A stretch of DNA of 64,000 nt from Izhakiella capsodis. GTDB lineage: Bacteria > Pseudomonadota > Gammaproteobacteria > Enterobacterales > Enterobacteriaceae. The notes under the pieces are model-generated. The model was given only the letters and a program-made list of their open reading frames with translations, searched no databases and was not told the origin of the DNA. Made by a program: the position numbers and the translations under genes. This document shows, one piece after another, positions 16,880 to 24,133 of the stretch; the stretch's first letter is position 1; the number at the start of each line of letters is the position of its first letter. The DNA lies in assembly GCF_900115045.1 (NCBI RefSeq), contig NZ_FOVC01000005.1, positions 1-64,000 on the forward strand, in the 5' to 3' direction.

Positions 16880-18112
16880 ATGACGATAATTGAAACGGCA
16901 GTACCGGACGTAACAATCACTGAAAATGGCCTGCTTGTTCCTGACATTGCAGATGTTCTGGCAGGCAGGCTAACTGACATGGCAACTGCGCTAGGAGGTG
17001 GTGCCAGCCAGTCTTTAAGCTCGCCGCAGGGGCAGATTGCTCAATCTGACACGGAAATCATCGCGCAGAACTATGACAAATTACTCTGCCTTTTTAATCA
17101 GATTAACCCGGATTTCGCCACTGGAAGATTTCAGGACGGAATTGGGCGACTCTATTTTATCGAGCGTATAGCTGCACAGGGAACAGTAGTAACGGCTACA
17201 TGCACAGGAAAAGTGGGGACCCTCATCCCGGCAGGCAGCACGGCCACAGACACCAGCGGCTATATTTATCAGTCCATCAACGCCGCCACAATTCCGGCCA
17301 GTGGCACTGTCGATACTGAATTCGTCAACACCACAACCGGGCCGCTGCCCTGTGCCGTTGGCGCACTGAATCAGATTTATCGCGCCGTGCCGGGATGGGA
17401 CACGATAAATAATACCGTTCCCGGCGTCGTCGGGGTTGATGTTGAGTCACGCATTGCTTTTGAGACGCGCCGCAAGCAGTCAGTCGCACGAAACGGCAGG
17501 AACACAGACGCCTCAACACTGGCGGCATTGCTGGCAACAAACGGCGTACTGGATGCTTATGTCTGGTCAAACCGGGAAGATAGCGCAGTAAATCAGGGCG
17601 TCACATCTTATTCGGTAAAAAGCCATTCACTCTATGCCTGTGTTTATGGCGGTTCTGATGCTGACATAGCAACGGCGATATATTCAACTAAAAATCCCGG
17701 CGTCAATCTTAACGGCGACACTAGTTATATCATTGAAGATAAGGAAAACTACAGCCCGCCATATCCTCAGTACACCATTCAGTGGCAGACCGCAAAGCCG
17801 CTGAGAGTATTTTTCAGAGTCAGGATCGCGAACGATAAAATCAACCTTCCATCCGATGTGACAACACAAATTAAGTCGATGGTCGCTGGCGTATTCAACG
17901 GAGAATATGACGGAATTACAAAAGCCAGAATTGGCGCAAGAATCAGCAGCGGAACCTACTACGCGCCTGTTATTTCAATCTCTCCCGAATACATGAATAT
18001 CCTGTCTGTTGAAATCTCCGCAGACGGTAAAACATGGGCGCAATCTGTGACTGCTGGCATTGACCAGATCCCGACAATTCAGGCTGACGATATTGAAGTG
18101 GTGAAAGTGTGA
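16880..18112 (+). CDS. Baseplate J-like protein (Mu gp47 type)
   Basis: A 410-residue protein of the Baseplate_J family. Motifs include LAGRLTDMATALGGGASQSLSSPQGQIAQ near the start, GTVVTATCTGKVGTLIPAGSTATD, and PGWDTINNTVPGVVGVDVESRIAFETRRKQS at residues 170-200. It forms the wedge that links hub and fibres. It is followed by a DUF2612 gene overlapping by 4 bases, the same order as Mu 47-48. Confidence 0.9.
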   Translation: MTIIETAVPDVTITENGLLVPDIADVLAGRLTDMATALGGGASQSLSSPQGQIAQSDTEIIAQNYDKLLCLFNQINPDFATGRFQDGIGRLYFIERIAAQGTVVTATCTGKVGTLIPAGSTATDTSGYIYQSINAATIPASGTVDTEFVNTTTGPLPCAVGALNQIYRAVPGWDTINNTVPGVVGVDVESRIAFETRRKQSVARNGRNTDASTLAALLATNGVLDAYVWSNREDSAVNQGVTSYSVKSHSLYACVYGGSDADIATAIYSTKNPGVNLNGDTSYIIEDKENYSPPYPQYTIQWQTAKPLRVFFRVRIANDKINLPSDVTTQIKSMVAGVFNGEYDGITKARIGARISSGTYYAPVISISPEYMNILSVEISADGKTWAQSVTAGIDQIPTIQADDIEVVKV

Positions 18113-18759
18113 GCTGGAAAGAGACGATACTGACGCAATATTCAGCAAGCAGTAAATTACTCTCCGTGATAGATACCTTCAGTCAGGCTGTCAGCCTGGA
18201 TGATTTCACAGAGAAATTTATCGATGAAGTATGGGATATAACGACTAATAAAACCTATGGGCTGGACGTGTGGGGAAAAATAGTCAATATCTCAAGGTAT
18301 GTTCAGGCAGAGATTGAAAATAACTCATTCGGCTTTGGTGAGGCAGATAACGGCGATGCGAAACACTATCCGTCGCCGTTTAACGATGAGCCTTTTTATC
18401 CCGGCGTGCAGGAAACCGAAACGGTCAGATTAACCGATGAAGCATATCGCACACTGATACTCGCAAAAGCTTTCTCAAACATCAGCATTGCCACGATACC
18501 GGAGATAAACCGTTTCCTGTCCCTATTGTTTAAAGGGCGTGGGCGGGCGTTCTGTGCTGACTACGGAAAAATGACGATGGGGATTGTCTGTGAGTTTGCA
18601 CTGGCTCCGTATGAAAAATCTATCTTACAGAACTATGACGTTCTGCCCGTGCCACAGGGCGTTCGGATAACTGCTTATCAGCTTGTACCGCCATACTTTG
18701 GTTTTGCTGATGATGCCTACCCCTTCAATGACGGTACGTTTTACGCCGCAGCACTTTAG
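18109..18759 (+). CDS. Baseplate/tail-fibre linker, DUF2612 family
   Basis: A 216-residue protein starting at GTG 18109, which overlaps the previous TGA. The N-terminal helix region (LLSVIDTFSQAVSLDDFTEKF, TYGLDVWGKIVNISR) and C-terminal TAYQLVPPYFGFADDAYPFNDGTF are typical of DUF2612 proteins at the end of baseplate operons. Two FGF/FGFADD-type loops repeat (NNSFGFGEAD and PPYFGFADDA). It is the last gene before a pair of terminators. Confidence 0.82.
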   Translation: MSWKETILTQYSASSKLLSVIDTFSQAVSLDDFTEKFIDEVWDITTNKTYGLDVWGKIVNISRYVQAEIENNSFGFGEADNGDAKHYPSPFNDEPFYPGVQETETVRLTDEAYRTLILAKAFSNISIATIPEINRFLSLLFKGRGRAFCADYGKMTMGIVCEFALAPYEKSILQNYDVLPVPQGVRITAYQLVPPYFGFADDAYPFNDGTFYAAAL

Positions 18760-18769
18760 TTAATATCCG

Positions 18770-18793
18770 CCCCTGTTCTGTGCAGGGGGTTTT
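18770..18793 (+). terminator. First terminator at the end of the structural operon
   Basis: CCCCTG (18770-18775) pairs with CAGGGG (18783-18788), followed by GTTTT. It lies 10 bases after the DUF2612 stop. Confidence 0.65.
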
Positions 18794-18807
18794 ACCTCAC
18801 AAAACCG

Positions 18808-18845
18808 AAAGCCCCGATCGTTGCAAGCGAAGCGGGGCTTTCTGC
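18808..18845 (+). terminator. Second terminator of the structural operon
   Basis: AAAGCCCCG (18808-18816) pairs perfectly with CGGGGCTTT (18833-18841) around a 16-base loop. The A and T flanks allow function in either direction. Confidence 0.65.
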
Positions 18846-18876
18846 TTTCCAGCGTTAGCGGATTAACGAGGAACAT

Positions 18877-19014
18877 GTGTTAGATCTTAGCAAAATGATA
18901 CGGGAGTTGCGACTGATGATTAAGCAATTACCAGACTGGAAGTTTGTATTGATATGGGTAGTGATGCTAATCACTGCCATAGGTTACCTGATTGGTCAAA
19001 TTAGATGGTGGTAG
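18877..19014 (+). CDS. Small single-pass membrane protein (45 aa)
   Basis: GTG 18877 follows AACGAGGAAC. The frame encodes 45 residues: a basic amphipathic start (LDLSKMIRELRLMIKQL) and one membrane span (FVLIWVVMLITAIGYLI), ending IRWW. It follows the late-operon terminators and is followed by a second small membrane gene 19 bases on. Small membrane proteins beside immI-type loci can be superinfection-exclusion or lysis factors. The function is unknown. Confidence 0.6.
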   Translation: MLDLSKMIRELRLMIKQLPDWKFVLIWVVMLITAIGYLIGQIRWW

Positions 19015-19033
19015 TAATCAGAGGAGAATAATA

Positions 19034-19165
19034 TTGGAACAGTTTAACGTATTCATCCATGACTTCGGGTTCCTGATATGGCCCATAGTTTCGCTATTTT
19101 TTGGCTATGTCTGCGGAGGTGGGCCAGCCTGGTCTCCATTTTACAGGAAAAGCGAAAACAAATAA
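19034..19165 (+). CDS. Small membrane protein (43 aa), TTG start
   Basis: A good RBS (AGAGGAGAATA) precedes TTG 19034. The frame encodes 43 residues with one hydrophobic span (FGFLIWPIVSLFFGYVCGGG) and a short basic tail (YRKSENK). Spacing from the upstream 45-residue gene suggests a two-gene unit. It converges with the minus-strand gene at 19181. Confidence 0.55.
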   Translation: MEQFNVFIHDFGFLIWPIVSLFFGYVCGGGPAWSPFYRKSENK

Positions 19166-19180
19166 TCGCTACATCAATCC

Positions 19181-19843
19181 TCATTCCGAGGGCTTTTTGT
19201 TCTGTATAACAATTTCTATTCCGCAGTCAGAAATCGATTTCTCAGAATTTTTATTGTCGAAAACCTTTATCAATGACGCATCAAAGTTAGGGCACCAGTG
19301 AACCCCTCTTGATACTGCAAGAGCCTGATACTGGTCTTCTAGACTTGCATCAATTTTGGGATCGAAAAAACCATAGCTAGCCAATTTACATGGAAGTATG
19401 ACCTCAAGGTCTTGTTGCTCAAGTAGAGTTAAAGGTTGAAGTGCATAGGTTCTCAAAAAAGATGCGTTGTTTACCCTTGTGTGGCAATGAGCATTTTTGT
19501 TTTTGCATTGCATGGCCTCGATAATGCAAGGGATAACTTGGTAGTAGCTAAAAGATGAAACAATTTTTCTTTTTGCTATAACCTCGAAGCCTTTCCAGTT
19601 ATGCGCGGCATTAATTATAGTCATCGATAAATCACAGTCTCTTGGCGATGAAAGATCCGCAAGACATGTGATAACTTCCCTTCCGTTAACGATGCACTTG
19701 GCAGATTTCATCATGCCAGCGTATGACTCCACTAAAGGGAAATTTTTTGACTTACTAATAGGTATGACCATAACCAAAGCGTTTTCGGAAAGGTCATTTA
19801 AATCAGCGTTTGTAAGATATGTAAGACTTTCAGGTAACATCAT
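19181..19843 (-). CDS. Unknown moron gene beside the repressor locus
   Basis: The start is ATG 19843 (AGGGAAGAAGA just before it), 26 bases after the stop of the Mnt-like gene; a longer frame overlapping that gene is less likely. The 220-residue product has no membrane segment. It contains a Cys/His cluster (AMQCKNKNAHCH, about residues 110-125) that could bind metal, and several other cysteines. It is cotranscribed with the repressor, in the place where P22 carries sieA, so a lysogen-expressed function such as superinfection control is plausible. I do not recognise the family. Confidence 0.6.
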   Translation of the reverse strand: MMLPESLTYLTNADLNDLSENALVMVIPISKSKNFPLVESYAGMMKSAKCIVNGREVITCLADLSSPRDCDLSMTIINAAHNWKGFEVIAKRKIVSSFSYYQVIPCIIEAMQCKNKNAHCHTRVNNASFLRTYALQPLTLLEQQDLEVILPCKLASYGFFDPKIDASLEDQYQALAVSRGVHWCPNFDASLIKVFDNKNSEKSISDCGIEIVIQNKKPSE

Positions 19844-19868
19844 TCTTCTTCCCTGCACAGAATCTGTA

Positions 19869-20135
19869 TTAATTGCCTTTACCCTTAGGAAACAAATCGT
19901 AGTTTCTGGATATCTCTTCCGCAAAAGCTTTGGTGGCTATACGGATTACTCTGTCAGTTTCCTTTTGTTGCAAGCTGTCATGCATATCGCTAGAAAGCCA
20001 GAACTCTAGGGCCGCAATAATCTCTGAATTCATAGATCGACCGCTTTTCTTGGCCTTCTCAGCCACGGCATCACGCATTCCATTAGGTAATCGAACATTG
20101 AATCTGTCCATTTCTTGGCTAGGAAACTTACTCAT
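19869..20135 (-). CDS. Mnt/Arc-type ribbon-helix-helix repressor
   Basis: An 88-residue protein. Residues 9-50 (MDRFNVRLPNGMRDAVAEKAKKSGRSMNSEIIAALEFWL) are a textbook Arc/Mnt ribbon-helix-helix: the beta strand FNVRLP reads DNA and two helices dimerise. A charged C-terminal tail follows, as in Mnt tetramers. It is divergent from the Arc-like gene at 20253 with a palindrome-rich interval between, the arrangement of P22 mnt and arc. It should repress the antirepressor transcript in the lysogen. Confidence 0.85.
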   Translation of the reverse strand: MSKFPSQEMDRFNVRLPNGMRDAVAEKAKKSGRSMNSEIIAALEFWLSSDMHDSLQQKETDRVIRIATKAFAEEISRNYDLFPKGKGN

Positions 20136-20175
20136 GCTCGTTAAATCGCTTAGTTAGAAGAATCAATAAAATCAT

Positions 20176-20240
20176 AATAGCACCAACTTGACATATCTTT
20201 GAATGGTGATAAATTGGTTATAGTACCAATTTGGTGCATA
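20176..20240. promoter_or_regulatory. Operator/promoter region between divergent RHH repressors
   Basis: AAATTGGT (20211-20218) and ACCAATTT (20225-20232) form perfect 8-bp arms around TATAGT. Further half-sites are GCACCAA (20180-20186) and TTGGTGC (20231-20237). A rightward promoter candidate is TTGACA (20188-20193) with TAAATT (20210-20215) 16 bases later, so the large palindrome would cover its -10 and start site. This is the expected target of the two RHH proteins. Confidence 0.65.
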
Positions 20241-20252
20241 TATGGGGGCGTA

Positions 20253-20426
20253 ATGAGTAACGATTTACACAGTCAGAACAGAAGCAGTCGGTTTACGTTG
20301 AATTTACCTGAGCGAATGAGGAAAGAATTAGAGGAAAAGGCCGGCATGGATTTCATCTCATTAAACTCTGCGATCATCATGCGCTTGGCTAAAAGCTTGC
20401 GTGAGGAAAGAGCGAATGGTCAGTAA
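20253..20426 (+). CDS. Arc-like ribbon-helix-helix repressor
   Basis: The start is ATG 20253 after GGGGGCG; the longer frame upstream runs through the operator. The 57-residue protein is about the size of P22 Arc (53). The strand RFTLNLPERMRKELEEKAG and helix FISLNSAIIMRLAKSLREE form one RHH domain. It overlaps the leader of the antirepressor gene, matching arc-ant organisation, where Arc limits expression of its own operon. Confidence 0.82.
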   Translation: MSNDLHSQNRSSRFTLNLPERMRKELEEKAGMDFISLNSAIIMRLAKSLREERANGQ

Positions 20427-20429
20427 AAA

Positions 20430-20470
20430 CGGCGAAACCCCGCAGTGCGTCAACACTAACGGGGCTTCTG
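20430..20470 (-). ncRNA. Candidate antisense RNA hairpin (sar/C4-like) in the ant leader
   Basis: Between the Arc-like and antirepressor genes, CCCCG (20438-20442) pairs with CGGGG (20460-20464) and AGTG (20444-20447) with CACT (20454-20457). On the minus strand the hairpin is followed by TTT, so it could end a short antisense RNA starting inside the antirepressor gene, as P22 sar does. Only the hairpin is seen; the RNA is inferred. Confidence 0.35.
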
Positions 20471-20496
20471 TGTCAGTAACTTCCGAGGAACTAACA

Positions 20497-21330
20497 ATGT
20501 CAAGTATAGCAACCGCAACATCGACCATCAACGTACCTTTTCACGGAGCAGAACTCTATGTTGTCAGTATAAATAATGAAGCGTACACCCCAATGCGCCC
20601 AATTATTGACGGTATGGGACTAACTTATCAGGGACAAGCAGAAAAGCTTAAATCGCGCTTTTCTAAAGGGGTCAGGATAATCATGATACCTACAAAAGGC
20701 GGCGAACAATCAATGCTTTGCCTTGCTCTTCGTAAGCTGAACGGTTGGCTTCAGACCATTAGCGCAAACAAAGTTAAGCCTGAGATCCGCGACAAGGTCA
20801 TTCAGTATCAGGAAGAGTGCGACGACGTTCTCTACGAATACTGGACTAAAGGACTGGTAACTAACCCGCGCAAAGCAAAAAAAGCACTTCCCGGCAAAAT
20901 CACTTCTGAACAACAGGAAGCCATCAAACAACTGGTGCTGAGTCGTGGGCGTAGTCTTCCGCAGGATAAACAGGCCAAAGCAATTATCACACTCTGGTCG
21001 TCTCTGAAATCTCATTTCGGGTGTTCATACAAAGAAATCGATGAAGAACAATTCACTGAAGCATTGTCACTGGCCGCAAGGGTGCCAATAGAAGGTGAGT
21101 TTCTAGGCAAAGATGACCAACAGAATGCCTTAGCTCCGCTTTCCTATCAGGTACTTTGTCGTGTTGAAAATGGGAAGCAAGTGAAAATCAAAATGTTTGG
21201 GCTGGATAAGACGGTTGATGATGTGGATAGTTGGCAAATCTGGATGAAACACAAGGGCGCTGTTTTTTTGTTAGACGATAAACAGAAAAGAGAATTTGTA
21301 CGGGATCAGGTTAATCATTATCTGAACTGA
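20497..21330 (+). CDS. Antirepressor, P22 Ant N-domain type
   Basis: I choose ATG 20497 because GAGGAA lies six bases before it and the Ant-family N-terminus (STINVPFHGAELYVV) begins there; ATG 20416 is in frame but lies in the leader hairpin. The 277-residue product has the P22AR_N domain at residues 10-115 (YTPMRPIIDGMGLTYQGQAEKL, LALRKLNGWLQTI). A separate helical C-terminal domain follows (SLKSHFGCSYKEIDEEQF). Such proteins bind and inactivate the prophage repressor and drive induction. It is controlled by the divergent RHH pair. Confidence 0.85.
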   Translation: MSSIATATSTINVPFHGAELYVVSINNEAYTPMRPIIDGMGLTYQGQAEKLKSRFSKGVRIIMIPTKGGEQSMLCLALRKLNGWLQTISANKVKPEIRDKVIQYQEECDDVLYEYWTKGLVTNPRKAKKALPGKITSEQQEAIKQLVLSRGRSLPQDKQAKAIITLWSSLKSHFGCSYKEIDEEQFTEALSLAARVPIEGEFLGKDDQQNALAPLSYQVLCRVENGKQVKIKMFGLDKTVDDVDSWQIWMKHKGAVFLLDDKQKREFVRDQVNHYLN

Positions 21331-21360
21331 AAAAAAACCGCCAGTGGGTAGCTGGCGGTC
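21331..21360 (-). terminator. Hairpin oriented as a leftward terminator
   Basis: ACCGCCAG (21337-21344) pairs with CTGGCGGT (21352-21359). The A-run is on the left, so on the minus strand the stem is followed by T8. It would stop leftward (antisense) transcripts before they enter the antirepressor gene. Rightward it lacks a T-run. Confidence 0.5.
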
Positions 21361-21387
21361 TACATCAACTACTGATTGGAGTCTTAC

Positions 21388-22179
21388 ATGCAACAATCTT
21401 CATCAACTGGTTTTAATGTAGCAAAAACAAACCATGCTGTCGATCCCCATGCGCTGCCTGTTATTGAGTGGGATGGCGTTCGGGTGGTGACAACGGAGTC
21501 GTTAGCATCAGGCTATGGCACCGATGAAGTCAATATCCGTATGAATCTGAGCAACAATAAGAACAGGTTTATTGCTGGCGTTCATTACTTTTCTTTAACT
21601 GGTTCAGATCTAAGGGAATTTAAGAACAGAGTAAATGAAAGCTACTCTGTTGGTAAACGCGCCAGGTCTTTAACTCTATGGACAGAGAAGGGCGCAGCGC
21701 GTATGTCCAAGATTGTCGACACCGATGAAGCATGGAACTTCTTTGAGAAACTAGAGTACTCCTACTTTAGGTCGCAGGCCGCATCGGTTCTGCCACTTAG
21801 TTATGAACATGCGCTTGAGGATTTGCTGGCGAAGGTGAAAGAGAATCGCTTACTGTCCGAGCAGCGCGACCGAGCCATAGAAACCAAAGCGTGGATTGGT
21901 GAAAAGCGCGAGGCCACTGCTATGGCAACTGCATCAGTTGAGAAGCGGCGAGCTAATGCATTGGCTGAAAAGCTGGGTGAGTGCTCGAAGTTTGCAACAA
22001 TTAAAGCTGTTGAGCGTGAGACCGGCACGAAATATAGCCCTTACCCAATGCGTAAGTGGTGTAAGCAACACGGATTAAGTGCCAAAGACGTTCCTGATGA
22101 AACATATGGGACGGTTAAGGCATGGCCTGCTGAGGCGTGGCGAGAGGTTAACAGCATTATTTTGAAGAGGATTTTCTAA
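21388..22179 (+). CDS. Second antirepressor-like protein (ORF6N/KilA type)
   Basis: The start is ATG 21388, preceded by TTGGAG; an ATG 12 bases upstream is less well placed. The 263-residue protein has an ORF6N-type N-terminal domain (LPVIEWDGVRVVTTESLASGYG, VNIRMNLSNNKNRFIAGVHYFSL, RSLTLWTEKGAARMSKIV). A coiled middle follows, then a C-terminal winged-helix-like domain (FATIKAVERETGTKYSPYPMRKWCKQHG). It lies in line with the P22 Ant-like gene and is probably a further regulator of lysogeny or host genes. Confidence 0.75.
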   Translation: MQQSSSTGFNVAKTNHAVDPHALPVIEWDGVRVVTTESLASGYGTDEVNIRMNLSNNKNRFIAGVHYFSLTGSDLREFKNRVNESYSVGKRARSLTLWTEKGAARMSKIVDTDEAWNFFEKLEYSYFRSQAASVLPLSYEHALEDLLAKVKENRLLSEQRDRAIETKAWIGEKREATAMATASVEKRRANALAEKLGECSKFATIKAVERETGTKYSPYPMRKWCKQHGLSAKDVPDETYGTVKAWPAEAWREVNSIILKRIF

Positions 22180-22415
22180 TGAATGTTGTTTCTATCAAGG
22201 GAGGTGAAATTGAGCCTGGATATCTCCATGAAGGAATACTCAAGCTTTCTGACACAGTCATTGATGTTGCTAAAACTGCGATTGACGATTTAAGGGCCAT
22301 GCAGGATGAGGGGTGGGTAGATTTAGAGATACTTAAAATTCACCTGACTACCATTCACGATGTGGCTGTGTTTATCCACGGAGCAGGAATGAGTATTGAG
22401 CAGGGACTTAGCTGA
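22179..22415 (+). CDS. Small hypothetical phage protein
   Basis: A 78-residue acidic protein whose ATG overlaps the previous stop (TAATG). It is predicted mainly helical (LKLSDTVIDVAKTAIDDLRAM, LEILKIHLTTIHDVAVFIHGAG). Similar small proteins accompany antirepressor genes in lambdoid and Mu-like prophages. The function is unknown. It is followed by a terminator. Confidence 0.6.
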   Translation: MNVVSIKGGEIEPGYLHEGILKLSDTVIDVAKTAIDDLRAMQDEGWVDLEILKIHLTTIHDVAVFIHGAGMSIEQGLS

Positions 22416-22441
22416 CCGGATTCACTACCTTTCAATTACCC

Positions 22442-22463
22442 AACCCGCTACGGCGGGTTTTTT
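22442..22463 (+). terminator. Terminator before the tail fibre gene
   Basis: AACCCGC and GCGGGTT form a 7-bp stem around TACG and are followed by TTTTT. It separates the antirepressor operon from the tail fibre gene; the fibre RBS (GGAGC) begins a few bases later. Confidence 0.75.
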
Positions 22464-22476
22464 ATCGGAGCTTTAC

Positions 22477-23934
22477 ATGAAAAAAACAGACCTACCCGCA
22501 CGTAAACCGGTTCCGTTTGCAGCAAACGGCTCGCGTCGGGATTTAACCGACAAGACGCCGACAGGCAGCAATCAGGCGTCATATGATGCTGGCTTTCCAC
22601 CCGTTACGATGGTTATCAAAGCGGCTGGCGGGTTGCCACCTGACGGGCGGGATTTTAACCAGGCCTTTAACGAGCTTTACGCCGGATTAAGATGGCAGAA
22701 TGCAGGCGGTGGCTATCCTTTTGACGCTGATTTCGCTGCTGCAATAAGCGGCTATCCGGCTGGCGTGAAGCTTCCTAATTCTACAAGCGACGGCTTCTGG
22801 CTGAATACTTTAGACGGCAATACAAACAATCCCGAAGTTAAAGACTCTACTTTGACGGGCTGGGTACCGGTCAACAATTACGGAACGTCATCTGTAACAG
22901 GACTGACGACAGGAACTGTCACACTCTCAACATTACAAGCATCGAAGAATGAGATAGCGCTGAGTGGAACTCTGACAGGAAATATCACGCTTATTGTTCC
23001 TGCATGGCAGCGTAGCTTTAACGTTACTAACAATTGTCAGGGTAATTTCACTGTTTCCATCAAAACCTCTACGGGTACCGGACTTGTTATGTCTTCCGGG
23101 CGCAATAATCTCTACTGTGATGGGAAAAATATTACTGCTGTTCTCCCGGTTGCATCGCTGACTAACGCGGGTATTACGCAACTCAGTAGCGCAACTAATA
23201 GCGACGCGGAGAACGTGGCCGCTACGCCTAAAGCGGTGAAAGATGCGCTGGCGAATGCTGTGAACAGGCAGCAAAAGTTTACAGCCAGCGGTTCTTTCAC
23301 AGTTCCAACCGGGGTGACAACTATTTATTTGTCAGGTTGTGCGGCAGGCGGGGGCGGCGCATCCGGCGCGACAAACAGCGGCGGTAAATCATCTTTAGTT
23401 GGCGGTGGCGGTGGCGGGGGTGGCGGGGCCGGCCAGTCAATCATTAAGCAAGCATTTACTGTAACGCCCGGGCAAGTGCTGACGATTTCAATCGGGGCAG
23501 CAGGGAACGGTGCTCAAGCCTCAACTGCGGGCGGGGGGTATAACGGGAATAACGGCGGAAATACGTCTGTCACCGGATTAGTCACCCTCCTGGGCGGTTC
23601 GGGGGGGGGCGCGGGGGGCGTCGTGGATAACGACTATGTTGGCGGCGGCGGTGCCGGAGGTGATGGTGGCGAGGGGTATCCGGCCGGGTCATCTGGATCG
23701 GATGGTAACTATGCTGGCAACGGCGGACCAGGAGCAAGCTCTACATTCGGCGGAGGCGGAGGCGCATCCCGAGCAGTAAAATCAAACCCCGAAGGTAAGG
23801 ATTACCAGGGGCAGCCCGCATTTGGGTTTGGGGCGGGAGGTGGGGGTAGCGGTGGAGCCTACGGAGCTACCGACGCACTTTTTTCATATTCTGCGGGCGA
23901 CGGTGCGCCCGGACTGATGATAGTGGAGTGGTGA
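22477..23934 (+). CDS. Tail fibre/adhesin with glycine-rich tip
   Basis: The start is ATG 22477 after CGGAG. The 485-residue protein has an N-terminal baseplate-binding part (KKTDLPARKPVPFAANGSRRDL), a beta-structured shaft, and a Phage_fiber_2-type repeat (ITQLSSATNSDAENVAATPKAVKDAL, about residues 230-262). The last 200 residues are very rich in glycine (runs GGGGGGGGG and others). Such tips resemble the polyglycine-II sandwich of T-even/S16-type adhesins, whose loops choose the receptor. The DNA here carries long G tracts, including G9 at 23601-23609, prone to slippage. A small acidic gene follows two bases later. Confidence 0.82.
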   Translation: MKKTDLPARKPVPFAANGSRRDLTDKTPTGSNQASYDAGFPPVTMVIKAAGGLPPDGRDFNQAFNELYAGLRWQNAGGGYPFDADFAAAISGYPAGVKLPNSTSDGFWLNTLDGNTNNPEVKDSTLTGWVPVNNYGTSSVTGLTTGTVTLSTLQASKNEIALSGTLTGNITLIVPAWQRSFNVTNNCQGNFTVSIKTSTGTGLVMSSGRNNLYCDGKNITAVLPVASLTNAGITQLSSATNSDAENVAATPKAVKDALANAVNRQQKFTASGSFTVPTGVTTIYLSGCAAGGGGASGATNSGGKSSLVGGGGGGGGGAGQSIIKQAFTVTPGQVLTISIGAAGNGAQASTAGGGYNGNNGGNTSVTGLVTLLGGSGGGAGGVVDNDYVGGGGAGGDGGEGYPAGSSGSDGNYAGNGGPGASSTFGGGGGASRAVKSNPEGKDYQGQPAFGFGAGGGGSGGAYGATDALFSYSAGDGAPGLMIVEW

Positions 23935-23935
23935 T

Positions 23936-24133
23936 ATGAAAATATTAGCGATAATTAAAAATGGATTGGTTATTGATACCGTTTTAATTAACGATGAAAG
24001 CAATGGCTGGGAAAAGCCAGATAATACTTCGACAGTTGATGTAACTGGCCGGGATGTCGGCGTCGGGTTCGCTTACGATGAGTCAAGCAATAAATTCAAA
24101 AACCCCGCAGTTGATGATCATTTAGATGCCTGA
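23936..24133 (+). CDS. Small protein downstream of the tail fibre
   Basis: A 65-residue acidic protein beginning MKILAIIKNGLVIDTVLIND. It is two bases after the fibre stop and overlaps the end of the convergent acyltransferase gene by 16 bases. The pattern is that of a short tail-fibre companion protein whose first strand repeats a motif common in phage fibre-assembly genes. The precise role is unknown. Confidence 0.6.
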   Translation: MKILAIIKNGLVIDTVLINDESNGWEKPDNTSTVDVTGRDVGVGFAYDESSNKFKNPAVDDHLDA

